Origin: Paramacrobiotus metropolitanus
Lineage: Eukaryota; Tardigrada; Eutardigrada; Parachela; Macrobiotidae
NCBI RefSeq assembly: GCF_019649055.1
Contig: NW_026570222.1
Location: forward strand, 124,001 to 188,000
DNA length: 64,000 nucleotides
Reading direction: 5' to 3'
Below, one piece after another: positions 13,571 to 26,161 of the stretch. Made by a program: the position numbers and the translations under genes. The notes below the pieces were generated by a model. It was given only the letters and a program-made list of their open reading frames with translations, searched no databases and was not told the origin of the DNA. Within the stretch, counting starts at the first letter, position 1. Each line of letters opens with the position of its first letter.

Positions 13571-16500
13571 ATGCCTGATAACACGGAGGATGCCGTTCGG
13601 TTAATTGAGCACGCGCTGGACGTGTTCCATAACACAGGCGACATCCAGCAGCGCCGACAAGCGGAGTCATTTCTGGAGGAATTCGAAGAAACCGTGAGGA
13701 GAACACTTTTTTCTTTGCATGAGATAGAATGTAGAAAAAATATTCCGTGCCTTATTCAACAGGATTACGCATGGGAGATCTGCCATCTGCTGCTGGTGAA
13801 AGCGACGGACCTTAAACACCGCCATTTCGCAGCTCGCTGCTTCAAAGCCAAGGTATTTTGCTGCTGCTTCGATCTCTTAGATAAAATGTCCACGAAGATG
13901 GTTGGAATTCGCAGATAATGCACAATGTGCACAAGATCAGCATTGATCTACGCTTCAGAGTGCGTGATATGCTGCTGAGCCATTTGGAGAACATTACGAA
14001 CAAGGAGGACCGTCCGGTTATGGTTGCTGTATGTCTCGTCGTATTGTTGGCTGCCGGTCTGTTGCTTGCGATAACTGAGAATGGCGTCGTTTTTCTTTCA
14101 ACAGTTGTCCGTAGCGCTGGTGGATTTGGCGTTGCAGATGTCTGGCTGGCCGGACTCCGTCAGTGATGTGATAGCAAGGTATTATGTAATATGCTTTTTT
14201 ATTTCAAAGGATAGTAACTTAGTTTTATTTTTTTAAGTGTTTTTGTTATCGCTTCTGCGTTATTGCTAAAATAAATTTAATGGGTTTCGCGATATAGTTT
14301 GAGAGTTATAGATAAACCTTTTAATATTGTATTGTGACAATCTGGGTTAAAAAATGTGGTTAAATGGTTTGTTTAAAAAACTTTGGCTGTTTAAACTTTT
14401 CGCATGCGCTTTCTCATAATTATTACGTTTTTGTTTCAGATTTGGTGATAATACGTTTCTCCTTCCCGCTTTGCTGGAAATATTGACGCTTTACCCTGAA
14501 GAGGTGCTTACCGTAACAGTAACACCAAAATGTGGGCATCTATGAATTGCGTAATTATTATATTTCGCTGCTGTAGATAACTAACAATAAATTACGTCTA
14601 CCCAATGCCCGGCGAAACCAGTTGAACGAGGAACTGGCGCGCGTTGGACCCAAAGTGATTTCCCTTTTGGTAAATAATTTTTGAGGAGGAAATATGAAAT
14701 TTTAAACAAACAAATTTTTTTTCCAGAGTGATTGCGTACGCAGGACTAGTAATCGATCTGATGACTGCATTGCCAAAGTGTATAATTGCTTAGGAAGCTG
14801 GTGTAGCATAAGTGCGTTGCGGACTGATGAGCTGCTCAATACCGACCTCTTTCATAATTTATTCTTATATCTGGTATGTGAAAGAAAGTTTATGCTGGTG
14901 TCCCATAAACTTGACGAAGATTTTTTATTAAAATCTTATTAAATATTATTATTATATAAATATTATTATTATTTAAATAATAATAATATTACTATTATTA
15001 TATTTTCCCGTGTTACTGACCTTTAATAAGTATCACGTGAAAGTACAAACTAAGTACTAGAAAACAGAAGTTTGATGATGCATATTATATTATTATTATT
15101 ATATTATTATTATTTAAATAATATTATAATTTAAATATTATTTTTTTTATTTTTTATTGCGCACCATGTATTTGCAGAGTTCACTCGATACATCACTGGA
15201 AATCCACGAAGCCTGTGCGAATTGTTTGGTCTGCACGCTACCCGATATCGTGGTGCGTGCTTTTGCGAAAATATTCGTGATTTGTATGAGCTCTTTGACT
15301 CAGGAGGATCCGTATTGTTTTTTTTTAATATTATAGCACGAAGCCACCGCTTCGAAGCGGAAAATTGACGAGCTGGTTGAGTCCGTTGTGAAATATGAGC
15401 ATTTGTTTGTGCATTCTGTACGGAATGAAGATGTAGATAGGTAAGAATGGCTTATTCAATTGTGTCGACTGCTCAAGCGCTACGGAGTACGGACATTCAA
15501 CAATGTGTCCTTTATGGATTTGATACGCCGCGTACCTACCGAACTGCTTTTTGCAGGTGTAAGAATTATGTTCGAATATTTGTTTCACTGGGGGAGACTA
15601 TTTTATCGTGCGAGAAGGAACAGCTAAATATTTTTTCGTATCCAAAGCTGTTGGAGATTCTACTCACTTGCTGTGATCACCCGGATTATGAAGTAATTTT
15701 CTCTGTTTGTATCTATGATAGGATTTTTAATTTGAGTTGCATCTTTTTTCGCCTTCCGGTTATTTTTAACTTATGGCTAATTTGCGTTCTTTGATGTTTT
15801 TGTTATAGGTTATCGAAATTGGGCTAGATTTCTGGCAGATGCTAACGGAAATCGCTTCGAGTAACAGCCAGAATGATGTCCAAATATTTAAAACTTGCTT
15901 CGCGCGACTGCTGAGTTCGTTATGGAAAAGCTGCCGATACGATCCAGATGGGGTAGTAAACGATGCCATGCTGAAGTATGCCATTTTTTTGCACACTTTA
16001 TTTTTTAGGATTGGCTGCTGGATGAAGATGAAGAATTCGAAAGTTACCGCAATCATGTCTGGGAATGCCTGAATGATATGACGGATGTGATCGATTATCC
16101 AACTTCATGGCAACATGTAAGCTGAATATTTTTTATTCTTATTTTTTTTAAATTCTGCACTTGTATTTGTACATATTCGACTTCTGTTTTTTTCGCTTCT
16201 TATAACTCTCTACGAATATACGGGTATTGTTTAACATAGTTCTGTATTTCCTTTTTATAATATCATATAATGTTTGCAGTTGATGCATCTGCTGTCGGAA
16301 CACCGCTCGGAATGGGATGCAGTAGAATCCGCTTTATTTTTGATGAGTGCTCTGGCATCTAAGCTTTATAAGTATTGTCCACTTACCAGTTTTTTGGTTA
16401 TTTGTTATTTTAAGCACGCTAAAAATAGTAGGCAAATTATCTTTCTAAATTTTAGGAAAGAAGGCTTACCATTGATTCAACCGGTCATAGCAGCTCTCAT

Positions 16501-19315
16501 ATCAATGCCTGCGACTACTAAGCTGTGTTTCGAGTTCACTGTGTTGAACCTGTTCAGTCATTTGGGCTATTGGTTTGGAAATCATCCCGAATATGCAGGT
16601 ACAAACTAGGTTTATTCGTAAGTCGACACTGGAAATGTAGTGAACAAGCGCACAGGCGAAATTTTAACAGTGTTGCTTCTAGTTAGTGTCCTTCAAAAAC
16701 GTACATTCTTTTCTTATGTGTTGCAATGTATATTCTTCATAATCCACTGGTTATAGTAACGTTATTTAAGGGTTAACATCACTGTGATGGACATGTGTAC
16801 GGTCAAAAATGTCGTTATGTTATTGTTCTGTGGACTTTTACAGATCATGTGCTTTCCCATATCGAACGAGGCCTCTGCAATAAAAAATTAGCTGATCCAG
16901 CCAGCCGAACATTACAAGAAATCTCCCATTGTTGCCGTTCCCATTTGACCAAGTATTTCCGGCAATTGATGGATCTCTTATCGCGTTTGGATGGAATGGG
17001 GCTACGTGAAGAAGAAATGGAAGCCGTATCTCGAGGTATCGTAACTGTTTTTTGATATCGTACCTTTTTAATGCGGATGAATTCCGACTAGAAATTTTGG
17101 TTTATAGCTACCGTTAACGTCCTCAACGATATGCCAGACCACACACAATTAGCATGTCTCCGTCAGCTGTGTGATATAGTGCGAGCCCCACTGGAACGCG
17201 TACGGAGTTATTGCTGTTCCAGTTGTTGGTTGTTGTTGTGAGTCCTTTCTTATAGGTCATAGCAGAAGCCCGGAGTACTCCGCCGCGCAGTCTGGATCGA
17301 GATCGTCAGAGGAGCATTATGATATGGCTCAACCACTTGGCATCCGTTTTTAAGTAAAAGAGCGCTTGATCGAATTCAACACGATCACTGAATGATAATG
17401 GTGGATTTTGCAGGCATCTATCAACGGATAGGTTTCCTAGAGAAAATAACCCGGTTGCAGAAGTGATAAATGGGGTTCGTGAACCATTTTACTGCGACTT
17501 CTTTACCAAGCTGATTAGGAAATTTAGTGGGGAGGGTTGTTATGTAGGTGTTCCCGATTTTGGCTGACATCGCTGTGATATTTATGAAAAACGATGATAT
17601 TATGGAAAAGGTAGTCCGATGCTTGCGTTACATGGTGCGATTTCTGGGGAAGGCATCCGGTGCTACTCTTCTACCAGTTTTTGCTAAGGTTGGTTTATTA
17701 GGCTTGGTATCAGCCTGTCAGGTATGACAGAAGATTTTTTAATCACATATTAGATGGTTTTTATCGTTGACTGAGCAGCGTTAACTGATCTCGGTTTGCC
17801 GTACGTTTCTGAGTTACTGACCCTTTCAGTTCACCGATTTGTACAGCGAAGCCCATCATGCATGCATCCTTTATTTGGCCAGCGTATTGGTTGATGAATT
17901 TGGCGATATTCCTCAAACGCAGGAAGGATTTGCGTCTATGATCGATGTAAGGAATGGAAGCCAGAATGTTCTATTCTGTTTTAATATGTGTTGTACATTT
18001 GGTTTTTTGGCCACCTTTAGGCTCTGTGTTCACCGACATTCACCATATTAACATCGGAGGGGAGCGTGCGCCAACATCCGGATCTTGTGGATGACTTTTT
18101 TCGCTTGTGTCGGCGGTTGGTTCTCCCATTTGCATAATTGGTTTTCAAATGCCTCCGTGTACATTTGAACATGCTTGTCCTTGGCGGACATCTTACAGAA
18201 CGTGCGAAAGATCGATAGCGACGTTCGTGCTTCACCGGCAGATTGATGAGATTATGAAATGCAGTTTAATATGCTGCGCATCGTCGAACCAGCAGGCTAG
18301 TCATTCAGTGTTTTCCGCTTGGAGTGCTTTCCTGTCAAATGGATACAAGGTAAGGATAATATTTTACGAGTATGTGAAAGCGTCAAGCAGTACGTTGATT
18401 TGTGCTTTTATTTGGTTTGTACGGATTACGGTATGTTAGGTGATAAGACCGATATATGATTGACTTATTTTGAGATAACACATTTCAGATATACATTCAA
18501 TTCTCGATGATCCTTGTGTGCTTTGGTGTTATTCAGGCGCGCAATCTTTATCCTCAAGTCAATGTGTTGATATGCCGGTATGCCCCGGAATTCATCTCTA
18601 GAGCCTTCCAGTGCATGTTTCGAGATGCGTTTAACCATACCGTGACCGACGTGGCACAGCTCTTTGAGGATTTGTATCCCTATGATCCCAGTGGCTCGGT
18701 AGGTGCATCGAAAAGGCACGGCATTTGTCGATTTCATTCAATTACCATATGTCGAAGCAGCCATATTCATGTAGCAGACATTTTAAAGTGTGTTGTGTAA
18801 GAGATGTAGCTATTAGTTCAGGAATGTGTCGATCGCTTGTTTTTGTTTGTCGGCGTTAGAATTTATCGGAAAATGTCGGTTTTTATAGAATTTATCAAAT
18901 TGGCTCGACAGAGCTGTTGCTGGTTTGCCACCTCCTACTCATGTCAGCGATAATGACAAGTCAGTTGACGCTCGCCTCAAAGACCTCAGGACTACTCTGC
19001 TGTAAGTCAAGCGGAATTTTCTTCCAGCTCATTGCAAACAAATTGTGAACTGAAGTGAAAACAGACGCATTTAGTATCATTTTTCGAAGGACGCTGTTGT
19101 TATTATTGTGATACAATTTTTTGGGGATTCTGGATTAGTTGTGCAGTACTTAATGTAGTGCAGTGCAGTAGTTGTGCAGTATTGGTCCAAAGCTTGTGTG
19201 CCGTACTTGAACTACATGTTCATGCATGTTACTGACACTTACTTATTGCAGGATGGAGAGCACACTTGATGCAAAAATTGCTGCTGTGTCCACTTTTGTT
19301 AATATTTATAAATAG
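13571..19315 (+). CDS. TNPO3: Transportin-3 (importin-beta family), apparent 1-base frameshift
   Basis: Transportin-3 carries SR-rich splicing factors into the nucleus using RanGTP. Exons: 13571-13693, 13763-13852, 13915-14028, 14105-14178, 14440-14503, 14577-14669, 14727-14873, 15178-15252, 15337-15440, 15557-15692, 15809-15952, 16009-16116, 16280-16371, 16456-16598, 16844-17035, 17108-17199, 17256-17353, 17414-17462, 17548-17688, 17830-17946, 18021-18349, 18489-18698, 18889-19001, 19252-19315 (TAG). About 970 aa, close to the usual ~920. Recognisable stretches: ALVDLALQMSGW, LLPALLEILTLYPEEV, HACILYLASVLVDEFGD, HPDLVDDFFRL, NLSNWLDRAVAGLP. TNPO3 fits better than importin-13. Frame is unbroken until the TTTTTT run at 18096-18101. 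Downstream homology continues in the +1 frame, so one base seems missing. The alternative is an 82-base intron (acceptor at 18198) that would delete about 30 conserved positions. Confidence 0.92.
14937..15150. repeat. ATT/TAA microsatellite tracts in a TNPO3 intron
   Basis: Two clusters of imperfect TATTAT/TAATAA repeats (about 14937-15003 and 15084-15143) lie inside the intron 14874-15177. They are low-complexity and partly self-complementary. No function is implied. Confidence 0.85.
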
Positions 19316-19942
19316 CATGAATTCTAAAGTTGTTGGAATCGAATAATCGATCTTGTGCAAAAGTACGCAAAGTGTTGTTTTTCCTTTGGAACTAGTCATT
19401 GTTGGTTATCGGAATAAGTTCGATAATTTGGCACGATAGGTTTTTGTATGATTTTTGAGCGATTTCGATGGTTTCTATATGGTTTTAGTCAGTTGCGGCT
19501 TGAGGGATTTACCGCTGCTGCGGGTTTTACCGCTGCATTACTGGTCAATGACAAACACCGATGTTGTTCTTTTTTTATTATTTAAATCTGACTATCTCGA
19601 ATTCTTTTTCGTCCAAATAAAATGAGCGACTCTTGACAACATACAAAAATCGAGATATTAAAATAAACAAAATATTTGCACAAAAGTTGTCGAAAATTTA
19701 TATAGCGCCCATCTCTGGGCGTTTTCATAGAAAAAAGGAACAATTGAGCAGGAGAATAGTTCTTCACACTGGGACGGTCGCTCCAATGGAGCAACGCTAG
19801 TCATTCGTTAACAGAAGTGTTAATCAGGGTTGGCGATGCCGTTTGGAATATCGATCGCCATTGATGCCATGCTACTCGTAACATGATTTGCACCCAAAAC
19901 TTTTAACCAGCATGCAGAAAAATACTATCAAGGATCATCCAT
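19316..19942. other. 3' intergenic region between convergent TNPO3 and CELF
   Basis: About 630 bases of AT-rich sequence between two stop codons on opposite strands. It should hold both 3' UTRs. No coding motif seen. Confidence 0.6.
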
Positions 19943-22900
19943 TCAATACGGCTTGGCGCCATCTTTTGAGCGTTTAAGCTGGACTTTCAGACGTTTCATG
20001 CCAATCTGGAAACCGTTCATCGAGGAAATCGCCGCTTGAGCAGATACCTGGTTATCAAAACTGACGAACCCTGAAACAGTCGCTAGTTTGCTTATTTTTT
20101 TACTCTAAACGTTTTTAACACAATGCCAACGAAAACAATTTTTAGACCGTGGGTTAAGCAAAATGCGACGTGATTTGCGATTAGACTTACCGAAACATTT
20201 ACTAAGCGAGGTCTGCTTATCGACAAAAACTTTAGCGGAAATGACGTTGCCAAATGTGCTAAATAATCCAATTAAATCCTGATCACCGAATTCTGGTGGA
20301 AGATGATAAATGAATAAATTACATCCTTCTGGGCCTTCGGTTTGCTTAGTTACGCTGGGAAAAGCTGTCGAAGTCAATACTGTAGCATAATAAAAAACAG
20401 ACATTCGTGAATTTTAATTGGCCAACAACTTGTCCCAACACAGAACGTTATGTTAATGTTAATAACGAGCGCTGAATAGCTCTGACCTTTTGCCAGGCCC
20501 AGTTGTGAATAGGCACTCGCCATCGTGTCATAGGGACTGCTACTCAGGCCGCCGTTGTATGATGCCCCCAAGGATGATAATCCGCTGCCATATCCCGCCA
20601 GCGACGTCAGTGGAGAACCAACAGCTGCACTAGATCCTATACAACAATATTTATGCAAAACACGCTTACATACAGTATACCATTCAGCTTTATCAAAATA
20701 AACGGCTCTTAGTCACAACTGCAAAGCCCCAACTTCATAAGAAACTGGACTCTTCCTCACGTGATACACACTATACTTCTATTGATTCAAAGGCGATTAC
20801 GAATTCAACCGTGCATCGTAATACTACAAAGGAACATTATGTACAGATTCACACAAAAAGCGAGAGCAACAGCATCCTACAAGCCAATTAACTGTAAGTG
20901 GAGCGATATTTTCAACTTTGTTTACGAAGCATGCACCCAACACTAAGGCAAATTTTCACGAAAAATACACTCTTCAGTAAATTGTCAGACACCAATCAAA
21001 CCAGAAGTCATGCAAAAGAAGGAAAGCTTCGTAATTAACAGTCGACCAACATGCTAAAACAAAGTTGGATCACGACACTATGTTAATAAAATTAGACTAA
21101 CAACAAATTTTTCCGATATGACCTGCACAAAATACAGGACCGATCATTCAACATACCGTTGGCCACACGACGCATGGTGCGGGAACGGCTATAACCATAT
21201 AAACCTACACATATTCAAAACAAACACTAAAGGGGTTACACAAGGGATAACGAAACACGAAATAGGCGATGCATTCATGTTACGAATGATACGACCCGGA
21301 CACACCGCCATGACACCAGATGTTCCCGCGCATCAACACCACACATATACACATATACAAAAATTACGACCAAACGCAAAAGAAAACGAGCAAACACTGA
21401 CGGGCTTTTACCCTTTGCTGCCAGAGAATTAACCAGTGATGAGTTCTTGCTGGCAACGGCCGACGGCGAGCTGTCACCATTGACGAGCACATTCAGATTG
21501 GACAAGTGATTCTGCAGCGCAGCAGTCGTCCCGACATTGCTGCTGGCCCCATACGTGCCCATACCAGCGGCGTTCGTGCCATATAAGGCGCCATTCGTCA
21601 GCGCTGTCAGGCTGGACAGAGCCGATGTGGGATTACAAAGCTCTACATAAACAACAAACACATACACATCGCTCATCAATTCGGGAATACCGGGGAGCGT
21701 ACAGTATGTGTGCGCGCGCTGAAAGAATACCGTACACAACTGTCAGCATGGGAACTGTTAAATGTAGTAATCAAAACTGCATCACAGTTTATTCTTAGAC
21801 AGTACAGTGCGTGGGTAAGACTGATCCGCGCACGAAAGGCAGCAAGGGAAGCGATGAATTAATTCCAGCATAGGAAGAGGGGTCTTAACGGTGTCAATTT
21901 TGGTTAGTTCGCACTATGCTCACATACCATTAGCCGCGCTCATATTTATCCCGCTGCCACCTAAATTGCTCAGCAATCCCGAGTTAATGGCCGCCGACGC
22001 ACTAAGTGGACTGAACTGCGGTAAGGAGACGTGCATGCCTGACAACCCTGCAAAAATTTGTATCGGTAGATGGTAAGTAGAAAAGAATGTTAACAGTAAT
22101 TGGGGCTAATTAGGCTATCAAAGTTAAAAAAGTTTTCAATTTCCGTCATATTATGAAAAAATGCATCTGCAACTCTGTTAAAGAAATGCCGTGGATCGAA
22201 CCGTGGATCATGCAGCATTGATAATGCAATAGCAGACATGTATCTTACGATTAATCGATACTGGTATGGACATTATAGAATTTTATCGTACGAAACAGAA
22301 AACTAGGTTTTAATACCTTGCGTTGATCCACTGAAAATATTAGTTAAACCGAGACTCGCTGCCGGTTGCATCAGCTACAAAAAGAAAAATATTGAAACAA
22401 CAAGTTTTCACAACGTCAACACGCAAAAAACGCATGGATTGACCTTACGTTTAGATAATGTTGCCCTAGAGGAATCAAAGCGGGATTTCCGCCCACCCAG
22501 CCATTTAATGTTGTAACCGGATGCCGTTTTGTATCCTTATCCTTTGTAGAGTCAGCCATCTTGACAACAATAGGAGAAGTGCAACCCTGTAAAAACAATA
22601 AGTGCTGCACTTATAAGCAACAGCATCCTCAAATTGTCGTTGTCGGTATGTAGTCAATTCTAAACCAGACCCGCTCTAGGTCAAAACGACGGTAAAGATG
22701 CCGGTAACAAGTAGCATAAACCAAAATTTTCTTCGCTTTTGCAATAATTATTTCTCATTCTTTGCATATGCAGGTGATAATTGAAATTTCAGTTGAAACA
22801 TAAGACCGATGCAGGAAGCGCCTCCGGATGCGCTCCAGATATAGTGCGAAAAAGAAGCGGATAAGAAGTTGAATTATGGACCGAATGCGAGCATGTGAAA

Positions 22901-25900
22901 TTTACGTAATAACTAGAGACCTATTAATGGCAAATTTACATAAAGTGCAGAGTGAAACGTAGAGAACTTAATAACACGAAAAAAATGCTTGGTAAACAGT
23001 TATTGGCACAGATTTTGTCAGGCTAGCAAACCCAAAAGCCAGACATATCAAAGTAGATAGGTTAGGGTCAGCAAAGATAAACAAATAACCTGAGCAAAGG
23101 AATAATTTAAATATAACCAGGACAGTGAAAAACTAAAACCGATATACAAGTACACATTAAATACTAACTTCCGCAGTCATGGAATGGTGCAGAACCCGGA
23201 TTGCATTAAGAGCATTTTGACGAGAAGCAAACGTGACGAAGGCACAGCCTGTTGACGACAAAACAACAAACCACACACTTAGAGATAGACAACCATCCAT
23301 TGGGTGTAAACAAACAGCAAGTAATGGCGCTGGCTATGTGTTAGAAAAGAGCATGGAAATTTTCAACATAGGAACGCGAGATAGGGGACAAATCAGTATG
23401 AACAACAATTCAAACAATACACCCATTCTCGATGCCACAGAGAAAACGTTACGTACACCCAAAACGAAATTGTATCGCGACTTTTACACAGCAAAAACAT
23501 GCTCTTTTCTACCACCCGAGCCAACTGGCGACAATAGGCCGCTTTGTAAGCCTGAAACCAAGTACCTCGGCTCAATCCATTTCCGTCTCGTAAAATGGTA
23601 CATTCTTCAATCACACCGAACGGTGCGAACAGTTTCCTTATGTCCTCTTCTGAAGACTTTTTCGAGATCATTCCAACAAACAGTTTTCGTTCTAAAAATA
23701 AGCTCTCTATAGACGACATCAGTGCTCAAGTTCGTCAAATCCATCACACCCGCAAAGCTGTAGAAGTACTACATGATTTATCCATATTGTAATGCATACA
23801 AAAAAGCAATAAAGAAAAGTTAACACGATGTATTAGCGAAATTCTTAGATATGAGTACACAAAAACGCGCGTTACTTTTCAGATTTATTATTAAAAATTT
23901 GTTGCATTTTAAGTACAGTAACTCAAGGACGATAAAAAATGGGGGGAAAGGTAGACGGCGATAATGTACCGATCATTCATTCATTCCCTGCTAGAGCAGC
24001 TGAATACCGTAGAATCATTCTCTGTCATAATTTCTTTTTCATATTTGCCATTTAACAAGTATCTCTTAAACAAAGGAATACTGTTTCATTAGCGATCTGC
24101 ATGTTCAAGCAAAACGTTCAACTACAGAAACCGAAGCGACTCACATCAAGGGTAACAACAATTTTATATCAATCTTGCAGGAAGAAAAACCTCTGAAGTT
24201 CATTACACGACTTCAACTTGCAAATCATTACTGCACATCCATGGCACACTGACTTACCGCTACGATTTTCCGTATCAGCCGGCTTCATCTGAATGGGATT
24301 ATGCATCTACAAATGGGCAGCAGTGGGAAGAAAAATGTTGTGCGGAAATGAATTCATCCACACTAGGCCCTCTCCATCTGTCAGAGCTAAGCTTACCCCG
24401 GGTAGCGTGCGAATGTTGTGCAGAGCGTTCTGGGCGTCTAGTGCTGATTTCCGTTGATAAAAAGTGATGAAACAGCATCCTAAAACAGTATCCTCTATGA
24501 CACTTATTCCCCAATCATCAAACATATCACCAACTACTCACACCCTACCAAATCACCTTCAATTCATAATCCATCCTCCAAATTACATACTCACCAACAG
24601 CTTGCAGCCTTTGTCACTGCATTTACATTGAACACCCGACAGTAATAATTATTAAACTCTGAATCCACCGGATCCTTACTTATTCCAAACATACCAGCGT
24701 TAAAATTCATTCAGCAGATAATACCCATACGTAAATACATATAAATGAAACGCCGAAAAAAGCTTAACAACATTATACTAAATTTCTATACAGAGCAACT
24801 GTGAGTTTATTCCCACGATATCGTCTTTTATAACTTCCTTTTAGAACTTTTATATTATTTCCTTGAATCTCCTATTAATGCGCTCGGTCTATATTCATTT
24901 CTTTCCATATTCAACAATTTCACTACTGTATGTACGATCTTGCATATACTGTATATGTACACTATAGCTTACCATGGCTAATATACCTAACATTATTAAA
25001 CCGCAAAACTGAAATGGTATTTTGGAAGCGTCGTCAGCATGTGGCAGGGTGACATCCACTAAAATTTTTGCATCCAAACGCACCCGGTCAATAAGCATTC
25101 AGATAACTGTAAACTCACTAAACTGTCCAAATGCTAACTGAAAAGCTGTAATTTTGCCGAGAATGTGCATCAATGGATATTACTGTGAATTAGTGTCATG
25201 TTGCTAGAATCATTACGTCTTTCCATTAAAAAAATGCTCGGATCAAGGCTGCTTCATAGGGTTTCGGGTAAGAGTAATTAGCACCACACCAATTTTAAGC
25301 AGCTGGCGCATAATTGCTATTAAAGAAGCAAGTGCAATTAAAATTCTACTGATTAGTTTGAGCTTGGTCTGAGCATGATATCCACTGACAAGCCAAGATG
25401 CCGGTGCACGGCTTCGAACTGCCGATCTGATTATGCAAAATACTCTTCCATCAGCTTACTGTGGCAGTCCCATTACAAAACGGATTATTCTGTCTAGTGA
25501 TCAAGCCTCTATTTCAGCTCCACCGGAAAAGGAAAATCCGGTTGTTGCGGTCATAAACTAATCCCCTATGCAAAAACTTTGCGCTGCAGGTAATTCTACA
25601 GCAAATTCAAAACTGAATACAAAATTATACAACCGTGCACGTGATTTTTTAGGAGATTTGCAAAATTTCGTGTACAACAAAACATAGTAATTAAGGTACA
25701 CTTTCTGACGCTTTCATTTGGTAATAAATTCTTCATGTTCTTTCGTGTGTATTTCTAAGTTACAAAAGATGGGCCAGTCAGCAATTTAAAAATTTAAGAA
25801 AATTAAAAAGCTTTATGATAGTAGTGGGCAGCAATTTCCTACGTACTACTTGTACTTGCTAGTTACTACTACCATAATATATATTACCTTTGCTTTGGCC

Positions 25901-26161
25901 GGTAGACTTGTCTCGGAGCATGTTAATTTGATAAATCGCTCCAAATTCTTGAAATAATTTTCGCACGTCGTCTTCCGTAAAAGATCGCGGCAGCTGACCC
26001 ACAAACATTTTGATATGATCCGGGTCAGGCATTCTGCCTCCATCGCCATCAATTATCCCGCCATCCATAATACCGTTGATATGAACATTATTCCCGTTCA
26101 TGATCATGTTTCCGAAGTCATATGGCTTTCTTAATAGAGAAACACCTGATCCAAACAATAT
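19943..26161 (-). CDS. CELF: CELF/Bruno-like RNA-binding protein, three RRMs (5' exon not found)
   Basis: CELF/Bruno proteins bind GU-rich RNA and control splicing, translation and mRNA decay. Exons in transcript order: 26161-25888, 24479-24397, 24306-24258, 23691-23566, 23248-23169, 22586-22449, 22374-22317, 22047-21928, 21642-21412, 20636-20487, 20364-20191, 20070-19943 (TGA). They sum to 1611 bases, 536 residues, open throughout. RRM1 includes [11 protein letters not shown] and [23 protein letters not shown]2 includes [16 protein letters not shown] and [17 protein letters not shown] Ser/Gly/Ala-rich divergent linker follows. RRM3 has [27 protein letters not shown] and the C-terminal [18 protein letters not shown]. 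The first exon starts at an acceptor (TTTAG before 26161) with no ATG at its head, so an upstream exon is expected. Translation could instead begin at an internal ATG near 26109, just before RRM1. Confidence 0.93.

Noticed and set aside
18116-18198. Candidate 82-base intron in TNPO3 (GTTGGT...CTTACAG)
   Set aside because: It would keep the frame but remove about 30 residues whose length and an SP motif match the family; a 1-base indel at the T run explains the data better, although not proven.
23233-23712. 159-codon plus-strand open frame
   Set aside because: It is antisense to CELF RRM2 exons (23691-23566, 23248-23169), whose motifs and splice sites are clear.
25405-25480. tRNA-like TTCGAA-containing stretch
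   Set aside because: No matching acceptor stem, A box or anticodon arm on either strand.
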